DNA of 64,000 nucleotides from Talinum fruticosum (GCA_021018815.1 JAITYX010000058.1:3799001-3863000); one strand, 5' to 3'. Shown: positions 46,008 to 58,755, counted from the first letter of the stretch. Notes: generated from the sequence alone by a model not told the origin. Program-made: numbers and translations.

Positions 46008-47310
46008 CTTGGACCCGGGGCCTTACAAGGATTCATTTGCTTCAGCGCTTGGTGAATCTCCTCCTTTCCAAACGGTCGGTTGAGGGTATCATTTGTGTGT
46101 GGCGACACTTTATTTGGGATGAGCTCTAAAACTCGCTCCATATTAGATGGGCTAGCCGAAGTGAAGAGGTTGTCATAGTACTTAACCACAATTTCCTCCA
46201 CGTCATCCACCTTTGTATAAAGATGTCTATCACCGCCTGTAGCACCGAGAAAGTATTAACAACCTTCCGAGAACATACACGCCTATGAAACCAAGAGGAA
46301 TTTTTGTCCCCAAATTTGAGGTAGTAATCCTTGAACGCTACCACCATAAGACCGCTTCCTTCCTTCACCACATTTGTATTACATCTAAAATTTCATCCCT
46401 CACTTAGCCTTGCATGGTAGTCGTTAGCTTCTTCTTGGCTTTTTGTATATTAGTGTGGATATTACCATATTCATCCCTGGTTCCACTTTATGAGCTCATC
46501 CATACATTGTGGATCTTCGTAGTGCAATTAAGAACAACATCACTATCTCTTGTTTCTTGCCAAGCTATTGCTATTACTTCCTCACATCTATCGCCGCCTA
46601 CCCACATAACCTTAAATCGTCTTCTTCTACAAATTTTTCGACTAGTCTCCAAATGCGGGTTAACCGTTAAGTGAATAGGCATATGATTAGAAATGTTTTC
46701 ATGTAAATGTTCCACACGCAGCGCTGGGAAGAGCGCCACCCATTCAACATCTCGCATAGTAACGGTCTAGCCTTTCCTCCACATACACCCCTCTTTTCCT
46801 TTTATTTATCCACGTAAAAGCTCGACCTCGGTAGCCCAAATCCAAAAGGTCACATACAGGTAAGGTTGAACAGAACATATCAAGCACCATTTGACTTTTA
46901 GGGGCCCTCCTTTTTTCAAAATTGTAGAAAACCTTGTTCGGGTCTCCTCCTAAAAGCCAAGGAAGTGAGGATCTCGGTTATCCTCGATTAAGTTGCAAGT
47001 TTTGCTTTTATGCTCTGCTTTTGGCCATATAGCCATGAAACTCCATTTAACTTCTTCCCCTCCCAGCACATCCGTATGTACCCATATTCTTGTTCTAAAG
47101 TAAAGCTAGCCCTCCCCCTCCCTAATCTTCCACGACCGTCGACATAAATTCCATAGTGATTCTCTCTCCTGATTTGATGAAAGAGATTTACAATAAACCC
47201 GCCCTTCCCTCTTTCTCTCATGATTCTCTCTCCCACCCCTTTCTCTTTCTCTCTCATAAAGTTTTTGTCTCTCGTGTTTTTCTCTCCACAATTAATTCTT
47301 CTAGAAGGAA
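46008..47310 (-). pseudogene. L1-type LINE relic: endonuclease and RT start
   Basis: The endonuclease reads, on the minus strand, IYVDGRGRLGRG (about 47150) and SWLYGQ, then GGDPNKVFY near 46940 and CDLLDLGYRGRAFTWINKRK (about 46840), VEERLDR and VEHLHENISNHMPIHLTV (46690), the usual NH-x-P-I end with D changed to N. RT entry motifs follow: SWFHRR near 46295, YDNLFTSASPSNME, PFGKEEIHQALKQMNPCKAP at 46075-46022. The ORF then runs into the gypsy LTR at 46007. Most of RT, RNase H and the poly-A tail are missing. The ORF2 start is not visible. Confidence 0.8.
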
Positions 47311-47314
47311 AAAT

Positions 47315-47930
47315 GGTTGTCATGTCCGTAGGAGGTAAAAATTCGTTAGCCAACTATTTGCCGCCATGTGTAAAATTCGCTTCGAAAAGCCTTTAAGATT
47401 AAAACCGAAAGAAATTAAATTCCGGCCATTAAAAGCGGCACGTGTCGCTGATGACATAGTAAATAATGAATATTTCTTTGAAGAAATAATTACTAAATTA
47501 TGAGCTGGGCCTAAAACCTAAGTCAAACCCTAACTCCAAAAAGGCTATAAATAGAGGCCATCTCCTCATTTTTCACACACATTCAAGCATTTGCAAAATC
47601 CAAATTTCAAAATGCAAACAATATCTAGCTACCAAGCTTCAAGGATCAAGGTCCGCAACCGTTCGAAATGAGAGTCAAGAATTTAGATTCAAAACTCTCA
47701 ACACATCCAAATCAAGAACCACCCAATGTTCATAATGCGGGTCTACACCAACGTTCGGGATCAAGTTATAATGCCATCGAATCGTTAAAGTCACGGGGAG
47801 ATTGAGTCCAAGGATTACATAAATTGTATTCAATATGGAGATTGTACCTATTCAAAGAAAATAAATACAAATTATATTTGTTTCCTAATTTCTGTCTAAA
47901 TTTATTTTAGACTCAAAATTTGTGTTTACA
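47315..47930 (+). mobile_element. LTR-like block with TATA box, unassigned family
   Basis: It has GGCTATAAATAGAGGCC at 47543-47559, then CATCTCCTCATTTTTCACAC, the layout of Athila/Tat-type LTR promoters, and an end TTTGTGTTTACA at 47930. I could not fix a TG start or a target duplication, so whether it is a solo LTR or a fragment is open. It has no internal coding. Confidence 0.45.
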
Positions 47931-49690
47931 ATGTCCTCAATCTCAAGCCGGATCGCGGTTTGAGAATACTGAAGTCACTTTCTAAACTCGTATGAAGATT
48001 GAAAAGTGTAAGAAATACATAGAGTCTCTTTTCCCCAACCAAGAAGCCGAAACTTCGGCCGAGTGAGGCAGCGGCGGAGAAAGGCGACCGAAAATGCAGT
48101 CTGTGAAGAATCCAAAATTTGGCGCAAATAGGAAGGGAGCAAATCTTGTCCGTATGGTTTTTGCATTTCTTTGATCATATTGTCCATAATGTTCTTACGA
48201 GGTATAATTAGGGGGTATAATTAGGTATGGTTTTTTTGTTTCTTGGATGATATTGTCCATAATGTTGTAGAGGATGATTGCAAGAACTCAAATCAAGGAA
48301 AAGAGATTATTATGGCATCGCCATTGGCCAAGAATGTCGAAAGTGACAAGTACAACATATCCAGCCTTAAGGTCACTGAAGAATAATATCTACTCGCCTT
48401 CATGGATAACCAATCAAATCAAATCGATATACACTAAGTGTGCCAAAAATCAAAATTGAACTTAACACATTGGCATTTTTAGGGGTTTGACCATGTGATA
48501 GATGCTAATGGGTGATTTTTACACCTATCATGGACTCAAGTAAAATATTAATGAAATGTTGAAACTAGGGTTACATTATTATCAAATCAAAAGTCTCAAA
48601 ATCATAGTCTCAATTGAATAAAAACCAAAGAAATATCGGCGTCCTATTATTCTATCAAGCTTCAACAACACCTACTTGTTTTATTAACACATTTTTCAAC
48701 CATGCCAATCGAGAAATCACAACATAGCCATGAAAAGTGCGAGAATAAGTTCAGAAATTGGAGCAAGAATAATCACATGAATTGGACTTGGAGAGAAGAT
48801 AAAGAAGAACAGTTGGAGTTAGAGAGCAAAGAAGCAACCGCTGATGAGAGAGATATTGCGTGATGAAGGACGAGGAGAGAGAGTCGATGATAGAGAAACC
48901 CTGTTCATGGATCGTTTATCTTTCGCTGCATTAATTGGATTGGAATATGAGAAAAAGTCAACTAGTTCCTTTTATCTTTGTTGTTTACATGATCTGTTGG
49001 CCTAATCACACCTTGACGTATAACTCAAGGATTAAGAAGCACTAGATCAATCAAGTTAAGATCTTAAATAGTTAAATGTCGGTGGTTAATTCATACTATA
49101 AATTTGAGCATGGCGCAATTGATTAAACAAATAAGAAGTTGATCCTGTCATTTGTTCATGTTGCCGCCAAACATACCAAGTTATTATTGGTGCAACTTTT
49201 CCTATGGATTTTGGACATGCGTCAAAATTCTAATAGGAAGTTGATCCTTGTTCCATCCATTTATTTAACTGATTCGTGATACTTTAACTACACTTTTCCC
49301 CCTTTTTTGTTTGACTATATATTTTTTACTACCGTGGTGATAATTAAGTAGAAGAACTAGATGACTGTATTCTAATTCGGAAGTGCTTGAAAATCTTGAA
49401 TCTTAATTATTGACTTTGCTTTGTAAATGGTTACAAACTTTAATCCTTGATGCATGCTAACTGGATGTTATGAGAGTAGAGGAGTATGACTAAGGATGTT
49501 AGAAAATTTAAATCAACTAAGTGATAAGGTTTTCTAAGAAATATATATATATATTATATAATATATAATATATATTTTTGTGCATATTTTTCTTTAAGAA
49601 GAGAGAAAGAGAGACGAGGAGTACGAGGTGTGGATTCGTGTCTAAACTTTCAGGTACTTTGACATCTTAATTGCTAGTAAGAATATTGTA
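47931..49690. other. Low-copy-looking interval without recognised gene
   Basis: AT-rich, with many stops in all frames. It contains a diverged tandem duplication (48152-48200 and 48225-48272, sharing ATATTGTCCATAATGTT) and a purine-rich stretch (48760-48900). An AT microsatellite lies at 49541-49575. The 48274-48459 plus-strand frame has LWHRHWPRMSK, faintly like a copia GAG-pre-integrase WHRRLGH, but nothing around it supports that. Confidence 0.4.
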
Positions 49691-49696
49691 TTCGAG

Positions 49697-51293
49697 TGAA
49701 GGTTTGCTCGGGGACAGTTTGAGTCACCCTAGAGGGGGTGAATAGGGTGATGGAGGATTTTTGTTGAGAATCAAACTCTTTTGCCGGAGTAGAGGCAGAC
49801 ATTAGATTCTAAGTCGTAAACCACAGATCGGAAAAGTATGAACTCGAAATGCGAGTAAAGAGTAGTGAAGCGATTAAGCTGAAGCTTTAAGACTGTCCGA
49901 GTCAAAAATGAACTCAGAAAGTAAAGACACAGGAATTACGTGGACACCCTCCCGGGGCAGAAAACCACGGACCGTGCTAGTCCAAGCACGAAGTCAAATC
50001 CACTATTTTGAGTCCACAAAATACCGTAGATCGATCGAACCCGAGTTGCTCCCTTATACAACTCTTTAAAAGTTTTCCTAGACTCGAAATTCCCTTATCC
50101 GATCTAGTACTTCCCAGCTGAGATAACCCTTATAGCTAGGGACAACTAAGCTGAGTTAACTTTACAGACTTAGTCAAGGGACCTTACTCGGAAAGTAAGA
50201 AACTGTTTGTAACTAAGTACAAGACCTTACAACTTAGAAAGTAATGAATTACGAGTGGGAGTTGTAAGTAGGAGATTGAGAATGAATACAATGACTTTGC
50301 TCAAGTACGTGTATTAATAATAGGTTCGGCAATCTTCAAGTCTTCAACGTTGGCTTCTATTTATAGATAACCGGGCAGAGTAGCCATTATCTCCTTCTGC
50401 TGATTGAGAGTCCTTTGTGACCGTTGATAAGAGCTTTCGAGTCACTCGGAAAGTATCCGTTATGACATGAACGTGGGGCAACGGTTCTTAACTCTCTTGG
50501 AAGTCCCAAAACCACTCGGTGGTGTCTTGAAGGATAAGGTAGAAACCACTTGTTAAGCTTGGCGTTTCAGTTTTCCAGATTTGGAAATAGACAACCCGGA
50601 CACAATCTTACGGGACCAGGGCAGAGAAGAGGAAAAGCCATGTCTGCTGGTGATTTGACGTTTTAAAGCCGGTTACTTTTGTATTTCAAAAAGTGTATCC
50701 TCGTTTGAATAACCTACAAAAGTAAATCAAATTTTGGTTCTCAAAATATAAAATACTTTGGTCCATGATTAGACACGAGATAATAAAATAATTAAGATAG
50801 TTAAGTAACTAATTATCCGAGTCGAAAGTGAGTGAAATTTTCCGAGTCTAATATCCATGAAACTCAAAAACTCCATCCGAGTTAGTCTAAGCGAAGAATC
50901 AAGTTACATAGAGAATATCGAGTGAAATAGCTTGATATAGACTAAGCACAACGCAGACTAGAATCACCGACTTCAACGCAATGGAACTTATAACATGAAG
51001 TCGAGTCCGAGTGAGGTAAAGCGAAATACTAGTCAATTCCGCATGCGATATATCTAAGTGAAGAGGGACTCGGAACTAAGTAAGATACGTATATCTGTTT
51101 TCCGAGTCACACGAGAGACAAGCAAGGATATGTGAAGTAAATGCTATATCACTTAGAAAATATACTATATCACTCAGAAAAGTTTCTAATAATGTTGAGA
51201 ATGCCTTGGAATCAAAACTCTATACTTAAGAGATTCTTCTACCGATTCCTTCGATACAACTCGAAATGTGTTGAGCGAGTGTCTAAGTCTTCA
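49697..51293 (-). mobile_element. Copia solo LTR
   Basis: 1597 bp with no internal region on either side. Minus-strand start TGAAGACTTAG (51293), end GCAAACCTTCA (49697), so the inverted ends TGAAG/CTTCA are intact. Flanks TTCGAG (49691-49696) and TTCGGG (51294-51299) form an imperfect 6-bp target duplication. TATA box TATTTATA at 50358-50365 and CGAGTCACTCG at 50438-50448. It is the longest LTR of the family here. Unequal recombination between LTRs probably removed the rest. Confidence 0.8.
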
Positions 51294-51299
51294 TTCGGG

Positions 51300-52394
51300 T
51301 ACTTGCAGTTGTAGATAATCTTCACTGGAAAAGCACCAACCGATCTTTAATGGATTTTTTTGTTTGATGTAAACATCTTTTCTTTGTTTGGTCCGCACTA
51401 GTAAAGTGGGACGGAAAAGTTATTGCTCGATTATGGCTTCTTATGAGTGCTTCTTAAATTTGTTAAGAAGCCAAGTGAGACAATCCTCAAAATTATTCTT
51501 TGAGTTGACTTATATCGTGTTTCTTCTCAAGTTGCCATATTTATGATGGACATCCTATAGGAAGGAGTTAATTATGTAACTGAATATGCGGTTAATAATA
51601 TATTACCGAGTACGATTTTTCTTTTGTTCTAAGAGAGTCCCTAATAACTAGAACTAGTTTTTCCATTTATTGGATGATCCTTGACCATAGTTAATGGTTT
51701 TTGTAACTCATGAAGCAAATGCGGTTTTGAGTATTGACATGCCTTCACACAATGTGAATTGAGATTGCCTTAGAAGAAAGGCTCATGACCCATTTCTTCT
51801 TCTGTCTTTCTCTCAAAAATAATTAAGGAGATGAACGCTTACATTGTCATTGTGATATTGTCCATAATGTTCTTACTATTAAGAGGTATCTTAATGATTT
51901 TGGTGCAGAAATTGCATAAGCAAAGATGAGATATCACAATGTTTGTATGTATGTATTTGGAGTATGTTTTTCTCTTTTTGGAGGGTACAATTAGAGGTTG
52001 AGATGAATAGGAGGATTGAAAAATGGCTTCTTTTTATTACAACCGTGTTCATATGCACCAAAATAGTTCAAGATTCTCTTGGTAAGGGGCTTGAGTTATA
52101 GGATGATTATTTTACTTACATATTCCGAGTCATTTGAATGTCGAAGAATGTAATATGTATGGCCGAGCATTCAGCACTATTCCCCATTTTTACAACGAGG
52201 CTAGTTCAAATGTGTGAATTTCACCATTACCTCTCTGTATTTTAATTATTAATAGTTGCATTTTTGTTTGTTTGACTTATATTTATGTTATTGATCCATG
52301 TTGCTTAAGCCTACAAAAGGTGTATCTACCAGGCAATTACAAACCACATGCGAAGCTGTGCTGGATTGATTTTTGTGTTGATGGCGAGTCCATG
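51300..52394. other. Interval without recognised gene
   Basis: AT-rich DNA with no ORF over 60 codons of note. GTGATATTGTCCATAATGTT at about 51859 repeats the unit duplicated at 48172 and 48247, so this and 47931-49690 were probably one region before the solo LTR inserted. It could be intron or decayed repeat; I cannot tell. Confidence 0.35.
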
Positions 52395-53817
52395 TTGTAG
52401 GTAAGTCCGGGTCTAAAGTGGCTCTTGAGACTCATTGAGCTTTCTTTTCGGATGCTCATTTTCTTTTACGTGTGACTCGGACTCGGTCTCATTAGCTTGA
52501 GCACCTGGTCTTGAGTTCTTTCAAAGTTAGTCTCAGCTTTTCCAATTCATTTTTCTAACCATTGCTCTTAGGAGTAAGAGACTCAAGTTGTTCTTTGAGC
52601 TGAGAATAATCAAAATTGGACTTTTCCTCCAAAGTGTAAATATATCTGGCTAAATTAGATTTGGAGAACTTAAGAACATATTCAATTACCTCTTGAGGAT
52701 TCTTCTCCTCGATGTCCGAGTTGTCGGCGTCTAACTCGATTCAATTTCTAAGTTTGTTAGTGCCATTAGACACTTTGAGTCATCAGAATCATCTTCATCT
52801 TTAGATGAGTCGTCATCGCTCCATGTGGCCATCATAGCCTTCTTGTTTCTATCGTTCTTTCTCTTCCGACAGTCTTTGACTTTGTTATCTTTGCTTGCCA
52901 CATTCAAAACAGACTAGAGTTCTTAGTTAAAGATAACTTTGAAGGAGAAGAATATTTACCTTTTCTATCCTTCTTATCTTTCCTGTGGAGCTCTTCCTTT
53001 AGCCTCTTTTCCCACTTCTTATGCTTCATCATTCTTTTGAATCCTCAAGCAATAAGTGCCATCGGATCCTCTTCCGAGTCTAAGGAGCTTAGACTTTCCC
53101 TTCTAGTTTACGAGGCCTTTAGTGCAATGTTCTTTTTGGTGCTAACCTCGGCATCCTCTTCTTCCAAATGAATCTCATGGGTAAGCGGCTTCCCAATTAG
53201 TTCATTTGGCTTTAGTTGAGAGAGGTTCCGAGCTTTCTCGATGGCTGTCACCTTGGGACCCCATCTCTTCTTTGGTAGACTTCTCAGAATCTTTACGTAC
53301 ATCTTTTCGTGAGAGATTTTTGTACCCAGAGATTTTAGATTATTTGTAATCTCGGTGAAGCAAATATACATCCGAGTGATGTTTTCCTCTATCTCCATGT
53401 TAAATAGCTTATATTTAAGAAGATATTGACTTACCTTCGCCTGTTTCACTTGACTTATTCCTTTGTATGTGTTAACATGAGTGTCCCACACATCTTTGGG
53501 CTGTGTCATAGGCTGACACTCTATTTGTACTCTTACGAGCAGATAGCACACATCATAATGTTCATTGCTTTGAAGTTCTTTCTGAATGTCTCTGCTTCTT
53601 CATTAGTGTACTCAAATTTTTCTTTAGGCACGAGATCTTGTTCCTTCCATCTTCATTTGGATGTAGTTGCCTTCTTGGATAATGCTCCGGACATCTTCAT
53701 CGTTGTCCAACGAAAGCACTCCATCGGTTTCTTCCAACGCACAAAGTTTGACCCTTTGAACTTTGGTGGCCCGGTGGATGACCTTCCTTCATCGAACTCT
53801 CCATTGTTCCGAGCCAT
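52395..53817 (-). pseudogene. gag: Copia gag relic, element D
   Basis: The ATG at 53817 reads MARNNGEFDEGRSSTGPPKF, as in element A+, 60 bp from the LTR end. The capsid (ORF 53551-53108) has QVKQAKVSQYLLKYKLFNM, FTEITNNLKSLGTKISHEKM, ILRSLPKKRWGPKVTAIEKA and LIGKPLTHEIHLEEED, a well-kept copia UBN2-type gag. The zinc-knuckle region near 52910 is decayed (the CFECGK-type core survives in part), and an acidic tail with possible coiled coil runs to 52395. No pol follows: the element breaks off at about 52395. Confidence 0.85.
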
Positions 53818-53861
53818 CTTATCTTTAGACCTTCGGATTGTTAGATCCTCTTATACCTCTA

Positions 53862-53874
53862 GACTCTTAAACCA
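53862..53874 (-). promoter_or_regulatory. Copia primer-binding site, element D
   Basis: TGGTTTAAGAGTC on the minus strand, two bases after the LTR end, matches TGGTATCAGAGCC (initiator-Met tRNA) at 10 of 13 positions. The mutations differ in part from those of A+. Confidence 0.65.
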
Positions 53875-53876
53875 AT

Positions 53877-55168
53877 TGAAAGTTTGCTCTTAGAGAGTCC
53901 GGGGGTGAATAGGGTGATGAGGGAATTTAAAAGAACTTAGACTCTTTTTTCTTGGAAAGTAATTAACAGCTGATTCCGAGTCTAGATTGGACTCGGAAAT
54001 GCAAACACTCGTAAATACATGGAAACCCTCCTGGGCGAGAAAACCATGGTCAGTGCTAATCCAAGCACCAAGTCAAATCCACTATTTTGAATCCTCAAAA
54101 TACAAAGGACTCGACTCTACCAAAATTGCTCTCTTAAACAATTCCTTACAATGTTTTCCTAGACTTAGAAGCTCCCTTATCTAATCTAATACTTCCTGAT
54201 CGAGGTAACCTTTACTATCGGGGACAACCGAGCTCGGTTAGCTCTTACAGCTCGATCAAGGGACCATACTTAGATAGTAAGAAAAGAATGTGACTGATTA
54301 CAAGACTTTATAATGCAAAAATATTAAATACGGATGGGAGTTGTAAATAGAAGATTGAATATGAAAACAATAACGTTTGCTCAAGTAATGTGGTTTGCAA
54401 TGATGCTCAACAATCTTCTAGTCTTGTGAAGTGGCTTCTATTTATATCCATCCAAGCAAAGTGACCGTTGAGTCTTAGTTCGAACAAAAGTCTTCACCGG
54501 CCATTGTAACAGCTCTTTTAAGTCACTCATGGTGGTCCAAACTCTTGGTGGAGACCGAGAGTTGTGGAGGAAACAACCGCTAAGCTTAGAGTTGGAGTTT
54601 TCCAGTTTTGGAAACAGACAACCCCGACTCGGTATCTAAGCTATGTTCGGAAGTAGATAAAGCTTCTCTACTGGTGATTGACGAGATAGAAGCTGGCTAC
54701 TTTTATATTTCAAAAATGAGGTAGCATCGTTTGAATAACCTACAAAAGTAAACAACTTTGGTTCTTAAAGTATAACATACTTTGGTCTAAGATTAGGCAC
54801 AAATAATAATAAAATTAGAATAATTAAGTGCTTAATTATCTTAGGCTTAGAAGAGTGAAATTTTCTGAGTCTAGTATTTAATATACTCAAATTCCATCAA
54901 AGTCAATCCTAAGGATGATCAAGTTAAAAGAATAGAACATCATAGTATAACGACTTGATCCGGTCAAATAATTCGAAAGAAAATAAAACTAACTTAGAAA
55001 AAGGAATTAACATTGTAATTCTCTTTGAGTTGAAATATGTAGTCGAACTCATAATAAAAGAGTTAGAGAAATTATTTGAGCATGTGGTAGTTCCGAGTGA
55101 TATCGAGTGAGTAAGAAACATCGAGTGTAGTAGATATACAATAATGTGCTTTACGAGTCGATCGGAAA
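53877..55168 (-). mobile_element. Copia 5' LTR, element D, cut by element E
   Basis: The 3' end of this LTR (AGCAAACTTTCA on the minus strand) is at 53877 beside the PBS. TATTTATA lies at 54439-54446; the promoter palindrome near 54518 is decayed. At 55168 the LTR sequence (compare 39480-39500) is interrupted by the start of another LTR. The rest lies beyond the nested elements, outside the window. Confidence 0.8.
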
Positions 55169-56650
55169 TGAAGATTTACTCTTGGAGAGTCTTACTCATC
55201 CTAGGGGGTGAATAGGGGGATGAGGAAATTTTAACAAACTTAGAAGATTTAATCTTGAAAAGAGTAATCAAGGCAATATGAGTCTAGATTGGATTTAGAA
55301 AAGTGTAAACACGGATATACATGGAAACCGTCCCGGGGCAAAAAACCACGGACAATGGTAGTCCAAGCACCAAGTCAAATCCACTATTTTGAATCCACAA
55401 AATACATCATATCGACTAAACCAGAATTGCTCCCTTAAACAATTCCTTAAAGAGTTTTCCTAGACTTAAAAATTCCTTATCCGATCTACTACTTCCTAAC
55501 CGAGGTAACCTTTACAGCTAGGGACAATTGAGATGAGTTAACCCTTACAACTCAGTCAAGGGACCTTACTTAGAAAGTAAGAAAGAGTATGCAATCGATT
55601 ATAAGACTTTACAACTCGGAAAGTATGAATTACACGCGAGAGTTGTAAATAGAAGATTGCGTATGAATACAATGACTTTTGCCTAAGTAATGTGTTTTAA
55701 CAATAGTTCTAGTAATCTTCTAGTCTTAAGGGATGGCTTCTATTTATAGATGACCGACTAGATTAGCCATTGCGACTAATTTTTGAACAGAAGTCCTTTG
55801 TGACCGTTGTAACGGTTTTTTCGAGTCGCTCAAAAAGATCCGCTGAGATGTAAACATTATGCAATGGCTCTTGGCTTCTCAAGGTGCTCCAATCAGCTGG
55901 TGATGTTTGAAAAGTAAGGTGGAAACCACCGTTGAGCTTAGTGTTGAAGTTTTCCAGTTTTGGAAACAGACAACCCCGACACGATATTCGAGCCTTGTTC
56001 GAAGTAGAAAAGCCTTGTCTACTGGTGATTGACGACTTAAAGCCGGTTACTTTTGTAATTCAAAAATATGATAACCTTGTTTAGATAACCTACAAAAGTA
56101 AATCAGTTTAGTTCTAAAAGTATAGAATACTTTGGTCCAAGATTAGGCACGAGATAATAATTTAATTAAGATAATTATGTGCATAATTATCTCCGGCCTA
56201 GACGAGTGGAATTTTCCGAGTCTAATATTCATTATACTCAAATTCCATCGAGTCGAGTCATAAGAAAGATCAAGTTATAAAAGTGAAAACATCGAGTATG
56301 CGTACTTTATCCGGACAAATAATTCTCAAATAAACATTTGACTTAGAAATATGAATTAATGCTGTAATTCACTTTACTTCAAGATATGCGGTTAGAACTC
56401 GGATAAGAAGTATTTGAGAGATGATTTGAACATGCGATAAGTCCGAGTGGTATCCGAGCGACTCAAAAACACTAATGTGAGAAGATACACAAGAGCGTGT
56501 ATTCCGAGTCGGTTAGAATCAAATGAAAGCTTAAACAGAACTTTCTATGGTACTTAGAATGACTTGGAATCAAAACTTAGGAAGAATGAGGTTTGTACTC
56601 GAGTCTTTGGTAGTACTCAAAAGGATCTAGTTTTAGAGTCCGAGTCTTCA
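55169..56650 (-). mobile_element. Copia 3' LTR, element E
   Basis: 1482 bp, minus-strand start TGAAGACTCGG (56650) and end GAGTAAATCTTCA (55169). TATTTATA at 55741-55748, CCGTTGTAACGG at 55803-55814 and CGAGTCGCTC from 55822. It sits in the LTR of element D; the left flank is GGAAA, and the other flank is outside the window. Confidence 0.85.
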
Positions 56651-56663
56651 ATCTCCCCTTTCC
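56651..56663 (-). promoter_or_regulatory. Copia polypurine tract, element E
   Basis: ATCTCCCCTTTCC on the plus strand, GGAAAGGGGAGAT on the minus strand, joining the LTR start at 56650. The 3' UTR of the third ORF lies to the right. Confidence 0.75.
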
Positions 56664-57079
56664 AATGAAAGGCATTCCATACTTAGATAGAAACTTTGTT
56701 AGTAAAATAATCAAGAGTTTTCATTTTTACTCGGTGGAATATCTTAGAATATAGAGTAATGAGTGAAGTGATTTGTACTTATAATATTTACGCAGATAAC
56801 TCACATGGCGAAGAATCGTGAGTAATTATATCGGAGCATAATAGAGAAGAAGAAATACGAGCTGATATATCGGAGCAAACCCAAGTATTAAGAAATTAAA
56901 ACTCGAAAGAGTTAATTCAACAATCAGTATGCTCGAAAATAAAACTTCATTCATATATAGACAGAAAACTTAGAAAATACACATAAAAGAGGGTGAGAAA
57001 ACTTCCCCTAAACAAGACTACAATTTTTTAATATTCTCCCCTTGCCTTTCAACGAAAGCAAAAATAGGGAATAATGTAT

Positions 57080-58755
57080 CAAGATGATACAATTGATGTC
57101 TGGACAAAAAGAAAAAAACAAGAGAAAAATAAATTAAGTTGGCGGATTTGGGGTGGTCGAGTTGAGGCGGATGAGCGTGCGATACGCCAGCGCTGGTATG
57201 CTTGTGATGATGTTGAAGATCTAGGCGACAGCAGGCCTAGTATCTCCGGAAGTGGCCCGGCTTTGAGTGGTTAACCCAGAACTAGGTCATCCAGAGGCTT
57301 ATCCTCTTGGAACGTTGCGAGGGGTTTCTTTGCTTGGCTTGAGCTGTTGCGGATCGTCCAACATCCGCAGGTCTTCGACTCCCTCGGACTACCGTCCGAG
57401 CTTATCGATTCTTGTTGATGGACTACAGCACCTTCTCCTTTGGCTTCTTCCTCTTTCTCCTCTTCCTTCTTCCTCTTTCTCTTCTTCCTTCTCTTCCTCC
57501 TTATCTTCCTCCTGCTCCTCCGAAAGAGGCTGCTCAACCACAACTTCCTCTTCTTCTTGATTGCCTCTCTAGAGGGAGACTAGTAAGGCTCGAGGACTCT
57601 TTAGACGTGTTTGAGTTGTCCGGGTCCTAAGTGGCCTTTGATCGCCTCTCTTAGAGGAGCTCAAGCATCTCTTGTTGCTCCTTAACGATTTTTTATTTTG
57701 AGGAGCACATCTTGTTGCTCTCGAATTTAAGATAGGGCCATTTTATGGTTGATGGTCATGTTACGAAGAACAAGTTTGAAGGAGCGGAGGGTGTCTTGGA
57801 ATTATGTGGACACAAAAGTGAGCTTGTCTATCGGTGTGGTAGACAAAGTACCAGCTGCTTGGAGAGGGGATTTGAGCTGGAAGCACCGCCAGGTGGAGGA
57901 GGGAGTGAGAGATGAGTCCGAGGCGGAAGGGAAGGTTGCCTCGGTTCGAGCTGTGGACCCGGACACCGAGGTTGGGTTTCTTAGTATCCATATCCAAGAA
58001 GCTCTTTTCTGCCAACGACGATGGCAGCCTCGGACACTTCGTTTGGGTATGAAGGGAGCTAAGTCTTTAATTGTTTAAAAATAAGGGTAAGAAGGGCTCC
58101 GAAAGGAAGAGGGGTGGATTTCTTTGACCGAGTTGGCACGGTGGCCATCTGCTCGATTATATTGGAAAAGAGGTCTACGTCGTAGCCCTCAACAATGTCA
58201 AATAAATCTTTGAGAATCTTTGAGTTGGGATTCTCTTTGCTTGGAATGATGAGTGAAGAAAATTCTCATCAGCAAGAAACACGAAGTCTAGCCTCAGTCT
58301 TCATCTCGATCACAAAAAAATTATTGCATGACTCGGGCACTTCCTTGGCATATTTTTCAAAGAACTCATCAGCAAATTCGTTGAAGGGGATAGGGTTGCT
58401 TGTTGAGAAAGATAGAAGAGATTTTGAAAAGTCGATGGAGGAGAGAGAGATTTATACGAACCATAGTGTTGCGAACCCTTGAGGTGATGATCCCTTTAGA
58501 GCAAGTAAGGTTTGAATAGAACTCAGCAACGATTTATGGGATATGAACTCATTGAAACATAGAAAAGTATATACACCGGTGGTTTTGATGTGTTTCAACC
58601 ACAAAAAGGTTGTAGTTGGAAAGCACTTGTCATCCAACGTGAGATGTTGGGTGACTAGGGTTTTGAAGGGATTAGAAGGACCCTGTTGGTTCTTGGTTCT
58701 AGGCTTCTTAGTTGCGAGATCCTAGAAAGTCCGGAGCGGAGGCTTTCTTAGGCAT
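57080..58755 (-). pseudogene. Copia third (envelope-position) ORF, element E
   Basis: The start is ATG at 58755 (MPKKASAPDFLGSRN), followed by a stop. Family blocks in shifted frames: DDKCFPTTTFLWLKHIKTTG and VYTFLCFNEF (58637-58550), AEFYSNLTCSKGIITSRV near 58530, VRINLSLLHRLF near 58450, and a run with AEKSFLDMDTKKP (58015 on). Coiled-coil-like KMALS and QQDVLLKIK lie near 57720-57680, and a Lys/Arg/Glu-rich tail with RRKIRRKRRKKRKRKKEEEK at 57513-57454. It lies 564 bp after the RNase H stop. Same layout as in H and B, with the most basic tail of the set. Confidence 0.7.

Noticed and set aside
47156..47338. Ser/Leu-rich plus-strand ORF
   Set aside because: Shadow of the LINE endonuclease region on the minus strand in pyrimidine-rich DNA.
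48274..48459. Possible copia GAG-pre-integrase relic (LWHRHWPRMSK)
   Set aside because: There is only a short WHR match, no flanking integrase or protease, and no LTR of matching orientation.
53426..53893. 155-codon plus-strand ORF
   Set aside because: It is the exact antisense shadow of the well-conserved copia gag on the minus strand.
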